DNA from: Thermosinus carboxydivorans Nor1
Lineage (GTDB): Bacteria > Bacillota > Negativicutes > Sporomusales > Thermosinaceae
Length of the DNA stretch: 64,000 nt
Assembly (NCBI RefSeq): GCF_000169155.1
Contig: NZ_AAWL01000003.1
Location: 172,964 to 236,963 of the forward strand
Direction: 5' to 3'
This document shows positions 1-8,332 of this stretch, piece by piece. The notes beneath the pieces were generated by a model, which saw nothing but the letters and a program-made list of their open reading frames with translations, was not told the origin of the DNA and did no database searches. Within the stretch, counting starts at the first letter, position 1. Every line of letters starts with the position of its first letter. A program made the position numbers and the translations under genes.

Positions 1-375
1 TGCGGCATAATCGGCGTTTGGCTCCTGGCCGACACCTTTGAGGCCAATCCAGTCCAAACTACCGATAATGTGGTTGACGTCTGGGCCGAAAGCTAGCGAA
101 TAACCCCATAGCACCCATTGGACAGAGATCAGACTGACAATGAAGAAACTTTGCATAATGGTGTTTAATACATTTTTGGTTCGGACCATGCCGCCGTAAA
201 ATAAGGCAAGCCCCGGGGTCATGAGCATGACAAGGGCGGCGCTAATTAGGACAAAGGTAGTATCACCGGTGTCAATTTTGGCTGGTTCAGGAGTGGCGCC
301 ATCGGCAAACGCCGCCGGCATAAAAATGGATAGCATTAGGAGACACAAACTTAATATGGTCCATAACTTTTTCAT
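1..375 (-). CDS. amt: Ammonium transporter Amt, N-terminal part (runs off the window)
   Basis: The 125 codons in the window encode a cleavable signal peptide (MKKLWTILSL start, AFA cleavage-like site near residue 24). The first Amt/Rh membrane helices follow, including the family block ALVMLMTPGLALFYGGMVR and the following KNVLNT. Amt proteins are trimeric inner-membrane channels that conduct ammonium. The ATG at 375 is chosen because an AAGGAAGG-like ribosome site lies just upstream and the signal peptide begins there. The rest of the gene, and any glnK beside it, lies outside the window. A two-hairpin leader precedes it on the same strand, which suggests control by nitrogen status. The family call is firm; the C-terminus cannot be judged. 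Confidence 0.93.
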   Translation of the reverse strand, partial: MKKLWTILSLCLLMLSIFMPAAFADGATPEPAKIDTGDTTFVLISAALVMLMTPGLALFYGGMVRTKNVLNTIMQSFFIVSLISVQWVLWGYSLAFGPDVNHIIGSLDWIGLKGVGQEPNADYAA

Positions 376-459
376 CCTTATCCCTTCCTTCTGCTAAGTT
401 AATTAGGTATTCCATGGATGGTAGAAATCATTTTATTGCCGTATTCCTCCTTTCGCCGT

Positions 460-545
460 GAAAAACAGGAAGGCGTCCTAAGGCCAAAGCCTTAGGACGC
501 CATTGTCCTATTAAGCATAAAAGCCTTCGCGTTGTGCGAAGGCTT
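460..545 (-). promoter_or_regulatory. Two-hairpin leader of amt, candidate attenuator
   Basis: Read on the minus strand, two perfect hairpins follow each other. The first has 10-bp arms (536-545 with 521-530) and a 5-nt loop. The second has 13-bp arms (489-501 with 472-484) and a 4-nt loop, and is followed by TTCCTGTTTTTC, which resembles an intrinsic terminator. The pair lies about 100 nt upstream of the amt start. Tandem hairpins of which the second is a terminator are the layout used by ANTAR-protein antitermination of nitrogen genes, but the first loop is not a clear ANTAR hexaloop. The structure is seen; the regulator is inference. Confidence 0.5.
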
Positions 546-675
546 CATTGCCAAGAAATATTATTTGCCAATAAATATACTATGCCGATCGGGATGTGTC
601 AATAACAAATTCGCATCTGAAAATTAAAACTTCGACGAAACTGCGCCAATAGTAAACGAGTTTGCAAGGCAGTTG

Positions 676-1086
676 TTAGCCAAGGTACTTGAATGTCACC
701 GTTTTCTTCATGTCAGGGTGGAGGCTGTTGTATACCGGGCATTCCTTAGCCGCAAGCTCGATGATCTTTCGTTCTTTGGCGCTGTAATTATTATGGGGCA
801 GAATAATTTCGGTAATTAATTCTACTATCCGGCGGGGATCGGTTCCCATTACTTTCGTTGTATGCACCTCTGCGCCATCGATGTTAAAGCCGTGAGTTTG
901 CGCGGCAATGCCAATGATGGTTAACACGCAGGCCCCATAAGCCGTAGCCAGAAGGTCAGTAGGCGAAAATGCTTCCCCCTTGCCATGATAATCGGTGGGG
1001 GCGTCGGTAATTAGTTTGCTTCCGGACTGGAGATGTACCGACTCGGTGCGTAGCCCGCCTAGATATTTCGTTTGTACGGTTGCCAT
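676..1086 (-). CDS. OsmC/Ohr-family protein
   Basis: This is a 136-residue single-domain protein of normal OsmC-family length. The central helix carries the resolving cysteine in TAYGACVLTIIG and the C-terminal part the second conserved cysteine in KECPVYNSLHP, matching the two-cysteine thiol peroxidase site of the family. OsmC/Ohr proteins reduce organic hydroperoxides in the cytoplasm. This YhfA/OsmC branch is less well defined, so the substrate is open. The ATG at 1086 has a purine-rich AAAGGGG site about 10 nt upstream. It is followed on the other side by the EamA exporter gene, also on the minus strand and about 70 nt away, so the two may be cotranscribed. Confidence 0.85.
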   Translation of the reverse strand: MATVQTKYLGGLRTESVHLQSGSKLITDAPTDYHGKGEAFSPTDLLATAYGACVLTIIGIAAQTHGFNIDGAEVHTTKVMGTDPRRIVELITEIILPHNNYSAKERKIIELAAKECPVYNSLHPDMKKTVTFKYLG

Positions 1087-1155
1087 AGTAATAACCCCTT
1101 TCGCTTAGTTGCGTTTTTAAAGGTATAGTTCGCTCTTTGGTTATTTTTTCCTCCA

Positions 1156-2064
1156 CTAATCAGAGCTCTGGGTCGTGAGATAAACCCCGGCGATAATTAA
1201 CATAGCGCCGGCAATTTGTTGCCAGGAAACCGCTTCATTTACCAACAAGACGGCCAAGATCGTCCCCGCTACCGGCACGATATTCATAAATATCGCTGCC
1301 CGATGGGGACCGAGAACCGATACTCCATGATTCCACCAGAAAAAGGCTAAACAGCCACTTCCCAGTACCATGTATGCCATACTAACCCAGCCGAAGAAAC
1401 TCAGGGCAATAGTGCCGTTAAATCCCTCCATGCGCGCAATTATGAACAGGATGAGCGAGCCCACTACACTCGCCCAGGCGGTTGCCGCCAGTGCTGACAT
1501 GGTGCGCATTACTTTGCGGCCGATGACGGAGTAAACGGCCCAGCTCACCTGCGCTAGCGCCAGCATAATGTCGCCGATGTTAAAGCTAAGCCCGGTCAAC
1601 ACGGCCAGGCTGCCTTTGGCGACTACGATAATAACCCCGAAAAAAGATATGGCTACCCCTGCCAACTGGCGCAAGGTTAAGCGTTCGTTTAGCAGGAGCG
1701 CTGCCAGACAGGCCGTAGTCACCGGGCCTACCGCGTTTAGCAGGCTCATGTTGGTAGCCGTCGATAATTTGACGCCGCTATAAATTAAAAAATTAAACAG
1801 GGCTATCCCGGTTAGCCCCATGGCAATGATGCCAGGCAGCTGTTCCCGGCGGGGCAGGCATTTTTTACCTTCAATATAAAACGCCAGAACAATTAAAATG
1901 ACGCTGACCGCGGCGAAGCGTAAAAATGCGGTCGTAACCGGCGGCAACTCGCCAACTGTATACTTGGCCGCTACCGCGTTACCTCCCCAAAGTACTGCCG
2001 TCATCGTCAACAAAGTATAGACGCCTTGTTCAGTGTTAAAAAAACGCACCAATACACTCGGCAC
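1156..2064 (-). CDS. EamA/DMT-family transporter
   Basis: The product has about ten hydrophobic helices arranged as two EamA repeats: the first from TMTAVLWGGNAVAAKY, the second from GDIMLALAQVSWAVYSVIGRK. This is the usual build of drug/metabolite-superfamily exporters of about 300 residues. Such proteins export amino acids, nucleobases or drugs from the cytoplasm; the substrate cannot be told from the sequence. The start is uncertain. The GTG at 2064 sits inside the GGAGG ribosome site (2064-2068), so the in-frame TTG at 2052 or GTG at 2049 is more likely to be used. It lies just downstream of a broken iadA remnant on the other strand. Confidence 0.88.
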   Translation of the reverse strand: MPSVLVRFFNTEQGVYTLLTMTAVLWGGNAVAAKYTVGELPPVTTAFLRFAAVSVILIVLAFYIEGKKCLPRREQLPGIIAMGLTGIALFNFLIYSGVKLSTATNMSLLNAVGPVTTACLAALLLNERLTLRQLAGVAISFFGVIIVVAKGSLAVLTGLSFNIGDIMLALAQVSWAVYSVIGRKVMRTMSALAATAWASVVGSLILFIIARMEGFNGTIALSFFGWVSMAYMVLGSGCLAFFWWNHGVSVLGPHRAAIFMNIVPVAGTILAVLLVNEAVSWQQIAGAMLIIAGVYLTTQSSD

Positions 2065-2157
2065 CTCCGCTGTGCTAAAACCTCGATAAATTTATTTTAG
2101 CTTTAATCTTAATTCTTGCGCAATGCGTAGGGATGAGATTTTTTATGGCGCTCTGGC

Positions 2158-2431
2158 ATGGTAGCTAATCAAGACTCATTCCGGGCAAACCTGCGCGACC
2201 TGGTCCAAGAGGAAGGGTTGCCGCTGACGGAGACGATCCAGGTAGTCACCGCCAACGTAGCCAAGGCTCTTAAGCAGTGGCCTAACAAAGGCAGCATCCA
2301 AGTGGGTCTGACGCGGACTTTGTAGTTCTTGCCTCTGATCTGAACATCAACCAGGTTTGGGCGCGGGGCCGGTTAATGGCGAGCGAGGGGATCCCGGTCG
2401 TCTTGGTACCTTCAAAAAAGTCTGGGGATAA
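2158..2431 (+). pseudogene. iadA: Remnant of isoaspartyl dipeptidase (iadA), C-terminal part only
   Basis: Translation from about 2158 gives MVANQDSFRANLRDLVQEEG, then LPLTETIQVVTANVAKALK, a typical IadA C-terminal helix region. After VGL the frame meets a stop. Shifting by one base at about 2310 restores a DADFVVLASDLNINQVWARG reading (amidohydrolase C-terminal strand). A second shift near 2404 restores GTFKK and a stop at 2429-2431. The metal-binding N-terminal two thirds are absent. The piece is therefore a decayed end of a beta-aspartyl peptidase gene that lies directly upstream of the thiC promoter. Two frameshifts plus truncation make a functional product unlikely. Confidence 0.75.
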
Positions 2432-2449
2432 AGAATTAAACAGGGATAC

Positions 2450-2478
2450 TTTACATTACTCCTAATCTGGAATACAAT
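2450..2478 (+). promoter_or_regulatory. Predicted sigma-A-type promoter of thiC
   Basis: TTTACA at 2450-2455 and TACAAT at 2473-2478 are separated by 17 nt, about 25 nt before the TPP riboswitch begins. The arms TTTACATT (2450-2457) and AATGTAAA (2476-2483) also form an inverted repeat spanning the promoter, which could be an operator or chance. Confidence 0.6.
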
Positions 2479-2499
2479 GTAAATAGATGAATAGACAGA

Positions 2500-2582
2500 G
2501 AGCTGGGGGGGCCTGTTGGCTGAGAAGACGGCATGTCTGACCCTTGGAACCTGATGTGGTTAGCACCACCGTAGGGAAGCTT
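2500..2582 (+). promoter_or_regulatory. TPP riboswitch (thi box)
   Basis: The segment holds the conserved thi-box cores in order: GGGGGGCC, then TTGGCTGAGA, then GACCCTTGGAACCTGAT, then TTAGCACCACCGTAGGGAA. These are the pyrimidine- and pyrophosphate-sensing halves of the thiamin pyrophosphate aptamer. It precedes thiC and is followed by an intrinsic terminator, so excess TPP should end transcription early. Confidence 0.95.
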
Positions 2583-2597
2583 TCATCGAACAATACG

Positions 2598-2631
2598 AAG
2601 CAAGCTTTTCTGCGCTTGCTTTTTCTTTTTA
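2598..2631 (+). terminator. Rho-independent terminator of the TPP riboswitch expression platform
   Basis: AAGCAAGC (2598-2605) pairs perfectly with GCTTGCTT (2614-2621) and is followed by a T-rich run. It lies between the TPP aptamer and thiC. Confidence 0.85.
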
Positions 2632-2659
2632 CACTAATATAAGGAAGGTTGGGATTAAC

Positions 2660-3961
2660 GTGACGTACACTACCCAAATGGATGCGGCGCGAAAAGGGAT
2701 AATAACTGAGCAGATGAAAATCGTCGCCGCTAAAGAAAAAATGGATCCAAACCGGCTGCGAGAACTGGTAGCCAGCGGGCAAGTGGTAATTCCCGCGAAC
2801 AAAAATCACCGCAACTTAGATCCTGAAGGCATTGGCGCGGGGCTTCGGACCAAAATCAATGTAAATTTGGGCGTTTCTAAGGATTGCTGCAATATTGAAC
2901 TGGAACTGGAAAAAGCAAGAAAGGCAATTGAATTAAAGGCTGAAGCCATCATGGACTTAAGTTGCTACGGCAAGACCCGGGAATTTCGGCGAAAGTTGGT
3001 TGAGATGTCACCTGCGATGATTGGCACCGTTCCGATGTATGATGCGGTGGGGATGTTAGAAAAGGACCTCAAGGACATAACGGTGGACGAATTTTTTAAG
3101 GTCGTAGAGACCCATGCGGAAGACGGCGTCGATTTTATGACCATTCACTGCGGGATCAACCGGGCCACGGCGGAAAGGGTTAAACGGAATAAACGGTTGA
3201 CCAATATTGTTTCTCGGGGCGGCTCGCTGCTTTTTGCCTGGATGGAACTGAACAATCAAGAGAATCCCTTCTATGAATATTATGACCGGCTGCTCGATAT
3301 TTGTGTTAAGTACGATATTACGCTAAGTTTGGGTGACGCGTGCCGCCCCGGTTCTATTCACGACGCTACCGACGCTGCGCAGGTCGAAGAACTGATTGTC
3401 CTGGGCGAGTTAACCAAACGAGCTTGGGAGAAAAACGTTCAGGTAATGATTGAAGGACCTGGCCACATGGCGATCAATGAAATACCAGGAAACATGATGC
3501 TGCAGAAACGGCTGTGCCATGGCGCTCCGTTTTATGTCCTAGGCCCGATCGTTACCGATATCGCTCCGGGCTATGACCACATTACGAGCGCCATCGGCGG
3601 GGCGATCGCCGCGGCCCACGGCGCTGATTTTCTCTGCTATGTAACGCCGGCTGAGCACCTGCGCTTACCTGATCTTGATGACATGAAAGAAGGCATAATC
3701 GCGGCGAAGATTGCTGCTCACGCCGCTGATATTGCGAAGGGCATTCCGGGAGCCCGTGATTGGGACAATGCGATGAGTGAGGCCCGGGCGAACGTGGATT
3801 TCCCGCGCATGATCGAATTGGCCCTTGATCCGGAAAAGGCCCGTCGCTACCGGGAATCGTCCAGACCGGAACACGAGGATACCTGTACCATGTGCGGCAA
3901 AATGTGCCCGATGAAGAATATGAAAAAAATTCTTAATGGCGAGGATTTGTGCATAAAATAA
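2660..3961 (+). CDS. thiC: Phosphomethylpyrimidine synthase ThiC
   Basis: ThiC is a radical-SAM enzyme that rearranges aminoimidazole ribotide into hydroxymethylpyrimidine phosphate for thiamin synthesis. The 433-residue product has the catalytic barrel with [23 protein letters not shown] and EGPGHMA. Its C-terminal cluster motif reads [11 protein letters not shown], a C-x2-C-x3-C arrangement as in the short anaerobe-type enzymes. It starts at GTG 2660 behind AAGGAAGG (2641-2648), where the family alignment begins. It stands alone behind the TPP riboswitch and ends in its own terminator, so it appears to be a single-gene transcript controlled by TPP. Confidence 0.97.
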   Translation: MTYTTQMDAARKGIITEQMKIVAAKEKMDPNRLRELVASGQVVIPANKNHRNLDPEGIGAGLRTKINVNLGVSKDCCNIELELEKARKAIELKAEAIMDLSCYGKTREFRRKLVEMSPAMIGTVPMYDAVGMLEKDLKDITVDEFFKVVETHAEDGVDFMTIHCGINRATAERVKRNKRLTNIVSRGGSLLFAWMELNNQENPFYEYYDRLLDICVKYDITLSLGDACRPGSIHDATDAAQVEELIVLGELTKRAWEKNVQVMIEGPGHMAINEIPGNMMLQKRLCHGAPFYVLGPIVTDIAPGYDHITSAIGGAIAAAHGADFLCYVTPAEHLRLPDLDDMKEGIIAAKIAAHAADIAKGIPGARDWDNAMSEARANVDFPRMIELALDPEKARRYRESSRPEHEDTCTMCGKMCPMKNMKKILNGEDLCIK

Positions 3962-3964
3962 AAG

Positions 3965-4000
3965 CAGAGGTCGGGGGCTTTTTCTCCCGGCCTCTGTTAT
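3965..4000 (+). terminator. Terminator after thiC
   Basis: CAGAGG (3965-3970) with CGGG pairs with CCCGGCCTCTG, followed by TTATTATAT. It begins directly after the thiC stop codon. Confidence 0.8.
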
Positions 4001-4024
4001 TATATCAGGAAAGAATATTTTTTT

Positions 4025-4129
4025 AACCGCGAAGATAATCATGCCAATAGTTGGCACCACAAGCGATGAAAAGTAAGTTTTTGAACTAATCTCGCGCGAC
4101 AACTGTCGCGCGCGTAGCCCTTTGCGGTT
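4025..4129. repeat. Composite palindromic repeat, copy 1
   Basis: The element is bounded by AACCGC (4025) and GCGGTT (4129). It contains two internal palindromes: TGCCAA/TTGGCA (4042-4056, followed by CCACAA) and CGCGCGACA/TGTCGCGCG (4093-4112). The same modules recur in opposite order and strand at 31510-31614, and the first module recurs at 25963, 35764 and 39850. It fills the gap between thiC and the next gene on the other strand. Confidence 0.75.
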
Positions 4130-4213
4130 TTGCTAAAAAGCGCGTCTGCTTTCAAAAGAACCTGCCTGGATGGTATGAATGGTTGCTAACTTGTCTATGG
4201 TTAATGGGGCTGG

Positions 4214-5017
4214 TCAATCCGGAAGGCTGGTGTTTGACGCGCTACTGCGTTTTTTCTCCAGTACGTTCAGCAAATCGTGGACCGTTTCCCCGTCGTCGGG
4301 ATAGGTAGCACTAACCGTTAAAATGCCTTCATCTTTTAGCATGGGCAGCTGACTTTTCAGTTTATCTAGTACGACGGTTATGCCTTCTACACCGGTAAAG
4401 GGCAAGATAAGCAATAAATTACGTTGCTCGGTTAAAAAGACCGAGTCTATCTCCCGGATCAATGACTTAATCGTGTCTTTAGCGGCAAAAAGTTGTGGTG
4501 AATTGTCAATGGACCGCAATTTAGGCGGCAAGTATAACCCGAGGAGGGTAATCTTTGTTTTTGCTCTGCGCGCCCGGTTAATCTCCAGGCGAACTACATC
4601 TTCGATTGCTAAGGGAGGCTGGTTTTGTTCCAGCGGGGAAATTCCTAATGCGTGCTGTACGCGCTCAAGCAGTTCTTCTCGGGCAAAAGGCTTTTTTATG
4701 TAATTTACAGCACCGGCGGCAATGGCCCGGCGGACTGTATCCCGGTCGGAAAGACCGGTCAAAATGATAACCGGTATGTAAGCAAAATGTTGATCGTGCT
4801 GCAGCTGCTGGAGCGCAGTTAACCCGTCCATTCCCGGCAAAGTTATATCGAGAATTAAGAGATCGACATCATAGTAACGCCATATGTGTTTAAGTAAATC
4901 TTCCGCATTGTTTAGTTCCAAAACGGTAAATCCGTGCTTTTCAAGAATTAACTTGACTTCCATGCGGATGATATTAGAGTCTTCAATAACCAAAATCTTT
5001 TGCATCCGTCGCGTCAT
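4214..5017 (-). CDS. Response regulator with a degenerate GGDEF-like output domain
   Basis: Residues 5-125 form a receiver domain: acidic pocket in VIEDSN, phospho-acceptor Asp in LLILDITLPGMDG, Thr in IILTG and Lys in NYIKKPF. The remaining about 140 residues (IEDVVRLEINRARRAKTKITLLGLYL onward) look like a nucleotide-cyclase-fold domain. The GGDEF signature is missing, so it is unlikely to make cyclic-di-GMP. The ATG at 5017 is preferred over the TTG at 5026 because an AAGGAG site lies 9 nt before it. No histidine kinase adjoins directly, but the two-component pair at 5106-6874 follows. The output function is unknown. Confidence 0.8.
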   Translation of the reverse strand: MTRRMQKILVIEDSNIIRMEVKLILEKHGFTVLELNNAEDLLKHIWRYYDVDLLILDITLPGMDGLTALQQLQHDQHFAYIPVIILTGLSDRDTVRRAIAAGAVNYIKKPFAREELLERVQHALGISPLEQNQPPLAIEDVVRLEINRARRAKTKITLLGLYLPPKLRSIDNSPQLFAAKDTIKSLIREIDSVFLTEQRNLLLILPFTGVEGITVVLDKLKSQLPMLKDEGILTVSATYPDDGETVHDLLNVLEKKRSSASNTSLPD

Positions 5018-5105
5018 GGCTGCCAACTCCTTCCCGAATTTTTCGCCTGTGGTTGCAATATTTTTACAAATGTTATGAATACTTTTGCATTGTTAGTTTG
5101 CAGCA

Positions 5106-6191
5106 TTAACAGGCGGACAACTTCTTAAACCGCACCATAAAGGTAGTGCCTTCGCCTGGGACGCTATGGACGCTCACTGTGCCGCCGTGCGCTTCTACCA
5201 GGCTTTTTACGATTGCGAGGCCAATGCCGGAGCCGCCGCTTTGCCGGTCACGTGCTTCATCGATCCGATAAAATTGATCAAAAATGTGCGGAAGATGTTC
5301 CGGCGGTATGCCCGGGCCATCATCGGCTACCGCTACTTCTGCCCACTCGTCTTCTTCCGTTACGGTCACCGTTACGCGGGTTCGCGCGTAGCGCAGCGCA
5401 TTGGACAATAAGTTCTGGATAATCTGCGTCGTCCGGCCTGGGTCAGCTTCGACGATAGCGTCTGAACCTGAATAAGAGAGCAATATTCCTTTTTCTTCGG
5501 CAATAGGGTTAAGCAGTGCAATGCTTCTGCCTGCCAATTGCAGGAGGGATACTTTGGTTTTTTCCAGCGGCAGATGTCCGGCATTGGCCAGCGAGAGATC
5601 CCGCAAATCCTTAATCAGCCGGCTAAGGTGGACCGCTTCCTCATATAGCGAAATAAGTTGTGCTTTATTCGGTTCGATGATGCCGTCAATCATTCCCTCC
5701 AGGTTGCCTTGGATTATGGTAATCGGGGTTCTCAGTTCATGGGCGATGTCGGCGAGCAGACGTTTGCGCAGTTTTTCGTTGGTGGCCAGCCGGTCGCTCA
5801 TGCTATTGAAAGCCTCGGCCAGACTTGCCAATTCGCCGCCGGTGGTGATCTCTACCTTCTGGCCGTACTTTCCTTCTTGGATTTCCGCCACAGCGAAGCA
5901 GAGCCGCCTGAGCGGTTCCGAAATTCCCCTGGCAAGGACGTAACTGGCAGCCAATCCGACAATGAGCATACCGGCGCCTACCCAGGCTAGTCCCCTGTGA
6001 ACCGACGACAGATAAGCCAGCTCGTGCACGCCGTACATGCCCATCATGTGTTCGTGGTCGGCGGCGCCCACGGCAGTGACATAGGCTTGGAAATGCGTTG
6101 TCATCTGCCAGTCAGTCAGCCATATCATTACTCCTACAGTTACGGCAAGGAGGAGGAACACAAGACCGGTTATTCTCTTAGTAACACTCAT
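5106..6191 (-). CDS. Sensor histidine kinase (HAMP-HisKA-HATPase)
   Basis: The 361-residue protein has an N-terminal membrane helix (residues 8-27), a short external loop with several His and Met residues (HEHMMGMYGVHE), and a second helix near 70-90. A HAMP linker, a HisKA domain with the phospho-acceptor in LADIAHELRTPI, and an ATPase domain with N, G1 and G2 boxes (NLLSNALRY, DDGPGIPPEH, GSGIGLAI) follow. It overlaps the response-regulator gene by 4 nt (6188-6191), so the two are translationally coupled partners. The His/Met-rich sensor loop could hint at metal sensing, but this is only a suggestion. Confidence 0.93.
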   Translation of the reverse strand: MSVTKRITGLVFLLLAVTVGVMIWLTDWQMTTHFQAYVTAVGAADHEHMMGMYGVHELAYLSSVHRGLAWVGAGMLIVGLAASYVLARGISEPLRRLCFAVAEIQEGKYGQKVEITTGGELASLAEAFNSMSDRLATNEKLRKRLLADIAHELRTPITIIQGNLEGMIDGIIEPNKAQLISLYEEAVHLSRLIKDLRDLSLANAGHLPLEKTKVSLLQLAGRSIALLNPIAEEKGILLSYSGSDAIVEADPGRTTQIIQNLLSNALRYARTRVTVTVTEEDEWAEVAVADDGPGIPPEHLPHIFDQFYRIDEARDRQSGGSGIGLAIVKSLVEAHGGTVSVHSVPGEGTTFMVRFKKLSAC

Positions 6192-6874
6192 TTTTCTGCC
6201 TCCGCCGGCAGGAACTTATAGCCAATCCCGTAGACTGTTTGGATATACTGGGCATCGCCGAGTTTTCGCCGCAAATTTTTCACGTGCGCATCCACCGTTC
6301 TTTCGTACCCTTCAAACGAGTAGCCTTGTATATGCTCAATAATCTGAAGGCGGGAAAAAACCCTCTCGGGATTGCTGGCGAGCAGGGCAAGGAGCTTGAA
6401 TTCTGTGGGCGTTAGCTCTAACGGAATATCGTCGATTTTTACCACATGTCTGGTTCTATCAATCGCGAGCCTGCCGGCAGTTATGACGTCGCTAGTGTCT
6501 TCTGTTCCTTTGCCGGACCGTCGCAGAATAGCCTTCACTCTGGCTACCACTTCTCTGGGGCTGAACGGTTTTACCACATAATCGTCGGCGCCTAGTTCAA
6601 GGCCAATCAACTTATCGGTTTCTTCGTCCCTTGCCGTAAGCATGATTATCGGTATATTGCCTTCTTTTCGTAGCTTCCTGCATATTTCAAAACCGTCCAG
6701 CTGCGGAAGCATTACATCCAGTACCGCGATATCCGGTGTTTTATCTTGGATGAGTCGCAAGCCTTCGGCCCCATCATGTGCTTCATACACGACAAAACCT
6801 TCTTTTTCAAAATAGGTTTTAAGAAGGGCAACGATTTTCTTATCGTCATCGACGATTGCTATCCGTTTGGCCAT
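6188..6874 (-). CDS. OmpR/PhoB-family response regulator
   Basis: Residues 1-120 are a receiver domain with IVDDDKK, the phospho-acceptor Asp in IAVLDVMLPQLDG, and the conserved Thr and Lys in MLTARDEE and DYVVKPFS. Residues 130-226 are a winged-helix DNA-binding domain (LTPTEFKLLALL, VDAHVKNLRRKLGD, VYGIGYKF). The length of 228 residues is standard. It is the first gene of a two-gene operon with the kinase at 5106-6191, sharing ATGA at the junction. The target promoters are not known. Confidence 0.95.
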   Translation of the reverse strand: MAKRIAIVDDDKKIVALLKTYFEKEGFVVYEAHDGAEGLRLIQDKTPDIAVLDVMLPQLDGFEICRKLRKEGNIPIIMLTARDEETDKLIGLELGADDYVVKPFSPREVVARVKAILRRSGKGTEDTSDVITAGRLAIDRTRHVVKIDDIPLELTPTEFKLLALLASNPERVFSRLQIIEHIQGYSFEGYERTVDAHVKNLRRKLGDAQYIQTVYGIGYKFLPAEAEK

Positions 6875-7160
6875 TTTTATACACCTCTATGGAACATTAT
6901 ATAAGTTATCCTCTAAATGGTTCAAGGCATTTTCCGGTCGCCGGAGCGGGAACAGGCAAGTAAGTACCAGAGACCATTGCCGAAGAAACGCTAAAAATTC
7001 AGATAAGTCAGTCGACGACCATAAACAATAATGCTTATGAGTATCAAGGTGCCAGAATACAAAGGGGGAACTGGATCCTTAATGGGGGAGCAAGCGAAGG
7101 AGTTTTTCAATTATCATGTACGCGAACGGGGGACTGTTGTGGCGATAAAGGCGGTTTCTA

Positions 7161-7212
7161 TAAAAAAAACAGAAGTCCTTGGGCGTGCTGGTTGCACGAC
7201 CAGGGACTTCTT
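7161..7212 (-). terminator. Terminator after the GT2 gene; rest of 6875-7160 empty
   Basis: On the minus strand AGAAGTCC (7204-7211) pairs with GGACTTCT (7171-7178) and is followed by TGTTTTTTTT. It lies just past the GT2 stop. I see no convincing gene in 6875-7218; the 6875-7000 part should hold the promoter of the two-component operon. Confidence 0.8.
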
Positions 7213-7218
7213 AGCTTG

Positions 7219-8181
7219 CTAAAGATACTGTAAAGCATTTTCGCAGCCATTGGCCTTTGTTGCTTTGCAGACAACCGCCAGATATTGACGTAGAACATAG
7301 GTAAAAGCCGGCTCTGGATAGTAACCGCGGGTCAGGTTAGCGTGTTTTAGTTTTGTAAACCACAGCAATACCGCTTCGAAAAAAGCGTCGCTCTTAGGGA
7401 ATTTACCCAGGCTGATGGCTTGATGCAGTGAATATTCTTGTTCTGTTGGCGTGATGCCTAGGGCGTTAATTTGCTCTAGCTGTATTTTGGCCGTTGCCGC
7501 TAATTGCTGCTGCTTGAATTTACTGGTAATCCGGTGCTTAAGCAGTACTTGCGGTAGGTTGGTAATATCATATTTTTTAGCGATTGTTACCCATAACGCG
7601 TAATCTTCGGCATGGGGGTAAAGGTCTAAATAGCGCATTCCTTCTGATATGAGAATATTTCTCCGCATAAGCACAGAAGGATGGGCGATGATATTGCGAA
7701 ATAACAATGAACACTTGGCTAACCCCGGGTCAATGGGATAACCCCAAACGGTCTTAGCACATTCGCCAAATGTTTCTACCCAGCTCCCGCATACAGCGAT
7801 GTTCGGATGGCAATCCATAAATTCTACTTGCCGGGCTAATCGCTCCGGTTTGCTAATGCCATCACCGTGCATTACCGCAATATACGTTCCTTGGGCGGCA
7901 TCAATCCCTTTGTTGAGAGAAGCGACTAGCCCCATATTCTTTTCATGGCGAATGAGTACAATGCGGGCGTCATTGTAAGCTTCAATTATCTTTAAACTAT
8001 TATCACTGGAACCGTCGTCAATAATTATAAATTCAAAATCAGTAAAGGTTTGACCAAGGATGCTGTCGATTGCCCTGTGCAAATAATCCTGGCAGTTATA
8101 AACAGGCAGAATGACAGAAACCTTGGGCGAGCGAACTACACTGGAAAGAAGCTGGTCTGCAGGCGAGCCATACCCGTCCAT
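7219..8181 (-). CDS. Glycosyltransferase family 2
   Basis: The N-terminal 110 residues are a GT-A nucleotide-sugar-binding fold (VSVILPVYNCQDYLHRAIDS, FIIIDDGSSDNS, NMGLVASLNKGI). The metal-binding DXD position reads HGDG, and an AEDYALW motif supplies the probable catalytic acidic residues. GT2 enzymes transfer a sugar from a nucleotide donor, usually onto glycans or proteins at the inner membrane face. There is no membrane helix. The ATG at 8181 has AAGGAGG about 9 nt upstream. It is divergent from the coiled-coil and GT4-GT41 genes to its right, suggesting one glycosylation locus. Donor and acceptor are unknown. Confidence 0.9.
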   Translation of the reverse strand: MDGYGSPADQLLSSVVRSPKVSVILPVYNCQDYLHRAIDSILGQTFTDFEFIIIDDGSSDNSLKIIEAYNDARIVLIRHEKNMGLVASLNKGIDAAQGTYIAVMHGDGISKPERLARQVEFMDCHPNIAVCGSWVETFGECAKTVWGYPIDPGLAKCSLLFRNIIAHPSVLMRRNILISEGMRYLDLYPHAEDYALWVTIAKKYDITNLPQVLLKHRITSKFKQQQLAATAKIQLEQINALGITPTEQEYSLHQAISLGKFPKSDAFFEAVLLWFTKLKHANLTRGYYPEPAFTYVLRQYLAVVCKATKANGCENALQYL

Positions 8182-8332
8182 GTTCTTAAAACCTCCTTTT
8201 TAGGTATTGTATTCACTGGTTTTTTAACTGGTGAGCAATACGTGTAAGACATTTATTGCACCTGAAACTCACAATTTAGATTTCTTTGACATATAGTGTA
8301 ATAGCCTGGGTGTTGAAAGGGGGGCAAATAAG

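Noticed and set aside
7031..7222. A 63-codon plus-strand frame ending at the GT2 terminator
   Set aside because: It runs through the terminator stem, has no convincing ribosome site and no protein-like features.
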